Origin: Chloroflexota bacterium
GTDB taxonomy: Bacteria; Chloroflexota; Limnocylindria; Limnocylindrales; CSP1-4
Reading direction: 5' to 3'
Assembly (NCBI GenBank): GCA_003158495.1
Contig: PMJT01000111.1
Location: 1,384 to 6,892, forward strand
Length of the DNA stretch: 5,509 nucleotides
The translations under genes and the position numbers were made by a program. Positions 4,455 through 5,509 of this stretch are shown piece by piece; the stretch's first letter is position 1, and each line of letters opens with the position of its first letter. The notes under the pieces were generated by a model. The model was not told the DNA's origin. It did no database searches and saw only the letters and a list, made by a program, of their open reading frames with translations.

Positions 4455-5509
4455 TTGCCCCGACTCTTCGGCACGGATGGTATCCGTGGAACCGCCAACG
4501 TCGACCTGAAACCAAGTACCGCCTATGCCCTGGGTCGTGCCACGGCTCACCGCCTGGCCGGCCCGGGCAGGCCGATCGTGGTGGGCCAGGACACGCGCCG
4601 CTCGGGCGACATGTTCGCGGCGGCAATCGTGGCCGGGGCGACGAGCATGGGCGTCGACGTCCATCTCGTCGGCGTCGTGCCGACGCCCGCGCTGGCCTAC
4701 ATCACGGGAGCGGGCAGGTTCGCGGCCGGGATCATGGTCTCCGCTTCGCACAACCCCGCCGACGATAACGGCCTCAAGGTCCTCGACGAGCACGGCCTGA
4801 AGCTGGACGAGGCAGTCGAAGACGAACTCGAGCAGCTCATCTGGACGGCCGACGAGCTTCCCGGCGCGCCGGCGGACAAGCTCGGACTGGCGATCCAGGA
4901 TCGGGAACTCTTCGACCTGTACGTCGACCGTCGCCTGGAACTGGCCCGGTCAATCTCCACGCGGCTCCGAATCGTGGTGGACTGCGCCAACGGCTCGGGC
5001 GGCATCGCCGCCGCGCGGATCCTCGAGGCGACGGGCGCGGAGGTGCAGGTGCTCTTCAACGACCCGGACGGTACCAACATCAACGACGGCTGCGGGGCGA
5101 CGGCTCCGGGTGCGCTCCAGCGCGAGGTCGTGGCCCGGGGCGCGGACGTCGGGTTTGCGCTCGACGGCGACGCGGACCGCCTGATCGCGGTGGATGCCGC
5201 CGGCTGCGTGGTCGACGGCGATGCCGTGCTGGGGGTCCTGGCCCTCGAACGCCTCGCCACCAATCGACTGCCCAACGGCGCTCTCGTCGTCTCGATCCTG
5301 TCAAACGGCGGCCTCCAGAAGACGGTCGAGGAAGCCGGCGGCCAGGTCATCCGGACGCCCGTCGGCGACAAGTACATCTTCGAAGGCATGCTCGTCAACG
5401 GGGCCGGACTGGGCGGGGAGAAGAGCGGCCACGTCATCATCCTCGAGCACGCCAGCAGTGGCGATGGCGTCGTCACTGCCCTCGAGATCCTGGCCGTGAT
5501 GAGTCGGAG
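4455..5509 (+). CDS. glmM: Phosphoglucosamine mutase (3' end outside window)
   Basis: GlmM converts glucosamine-6-phosphate to glucosamine-1-phosphate in the UDP-GlcNAc pathway, feeding peptidoglycan synthesis in the cytoplasm. The visible 351 codons show the phosphohexomutase order: LFGTDGIRG (4-12), the phosphoserine loop SASHNP (96-101, active Ser 98), the metal-binding loop DGDADR (237-242), GxVDGD-type CVVDGD (251-256) and the sugar-binding loop GEKSGH (321-326). The family form of the last motif is usually GEQSGH, as in E. coli GlmM; Lys 323 is a modest deviation. SASHNP plus operon context favours GlmM over other phosphohexomutases such as ManB. The usual length is about 445-450, so the C-terminal phosphate-binding domain lies beyond 5509. 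The TTG start follows cdaR by 15 bases and is set by the AGGAG and the upstream TAG. In Firmicutes GlmM also binds and inhibits CdaA. Confidence 0.95.
   Translation, partial: MPRLFGTDGIRGTANVDLKPSTAYALGRATAHRLAGPGRPIVVGQDTRRSGDMFAAAIVAGATSMGVDVHLVGVVPTPALAYITGAGRFAAGIMVSASHNPADDNGLKVLDEHGLKLDEAVEDELEQLIWTADELPGAPADKLGLAIQDRELFDLYVDRRLELARSISTRLRIVVDCANGSGGIAAARILEATGAEVQVLFNDPDGTNINDGCGATAPGALQREVVARGADVGFALDGDADRLIAVDAAGCVVDGDAVLGVLALERLATNRLPNGALVVSILSNGGLQKTVEEAGGQVIRTPVGDKYIFEGMLVNGAGLGGEKSGHVIILEHASSGDGVVTALEILAVMSR

Noticed and set aside
4697..5476. 259-codon minus-strand frame opposite glmM
   Set aside because: The composition is Ser/Arg/Pro-rich with no domain, whereas the + strand shows all the expected GlmM motifs.

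Overview
The window is a GC-rich, almost fully coded stretch of bacterial chromosome with every convincing gene on the + strand. It holds two housekeeping blocks. The first is the end of a ribosomal-protein operon, rplM-rpsI. The second is a c-di-AMP / cell-wall operon in the order cdaA-cdaR-glmM. An unnamed TPR protein lies between them. DNA composition, CdaA rather than DisA as the visible diadenylate cyclase, Pro-Ser protein tails and Shine-Dalgarno-less first genes suggest a high-GC member of Chloroflexota (perhaps a Limnocylindria-like lineage) or a relative. This placement is an inference with moderate to low certainty.

Layout: bases 1-39 are the last 12 codons of rplM (L13). rpsI (S9) follows at 51-449 behind a GAGGAG ribosome binding site. 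Bases 450-755 are gene-free but structured, with three perfect or near-perfect hairpins. The strongest, at 582-611, is a 13-pair stem with a TTCG loop followed by a T-rich run, and is a plausible terminator. Part of this spacer (669-683) recurs exactly inside the next gene (798-812). The TPR gene (756-2135) encodes N-terminal TPR helices, a long Ala/Pro/Glu-rich linker and a C-terminal TPR-like block. A 100-base spacer with a TATACACT box precedes cdaA (2236-3198). cdaA overlaps cdaR (3195-4439) by ATGA. glmM starts with TTG at 4455 and runs off the window at 5509 with its last domain missing.

How they work together: CdaA makes c-di-AMP at the membrane. CdaR is its membrane-anchored YbbR-domain regulator. 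GlmM makes glucosamine-1-phosphate for peptidoglycan and, in Firmicutes, is known to bind and inhibit CdaA. The three-gene order is the classic Firmicutes one, so the same link between wall-precursor supply and c-di-AMP probably holds here. The TPR protein has no known role, and its place upstream of cdaA is suggestive only.

Nothing here is clearly a new system. The observations most worth checking are the hairpin-rich spacer as a possible dispersed repeat, the contrast in translation-start type between first and internal genes, the RHK variant and Arg-rich tail of CdaA, and the hexamer repeat read in two frames at the end of cdaR.
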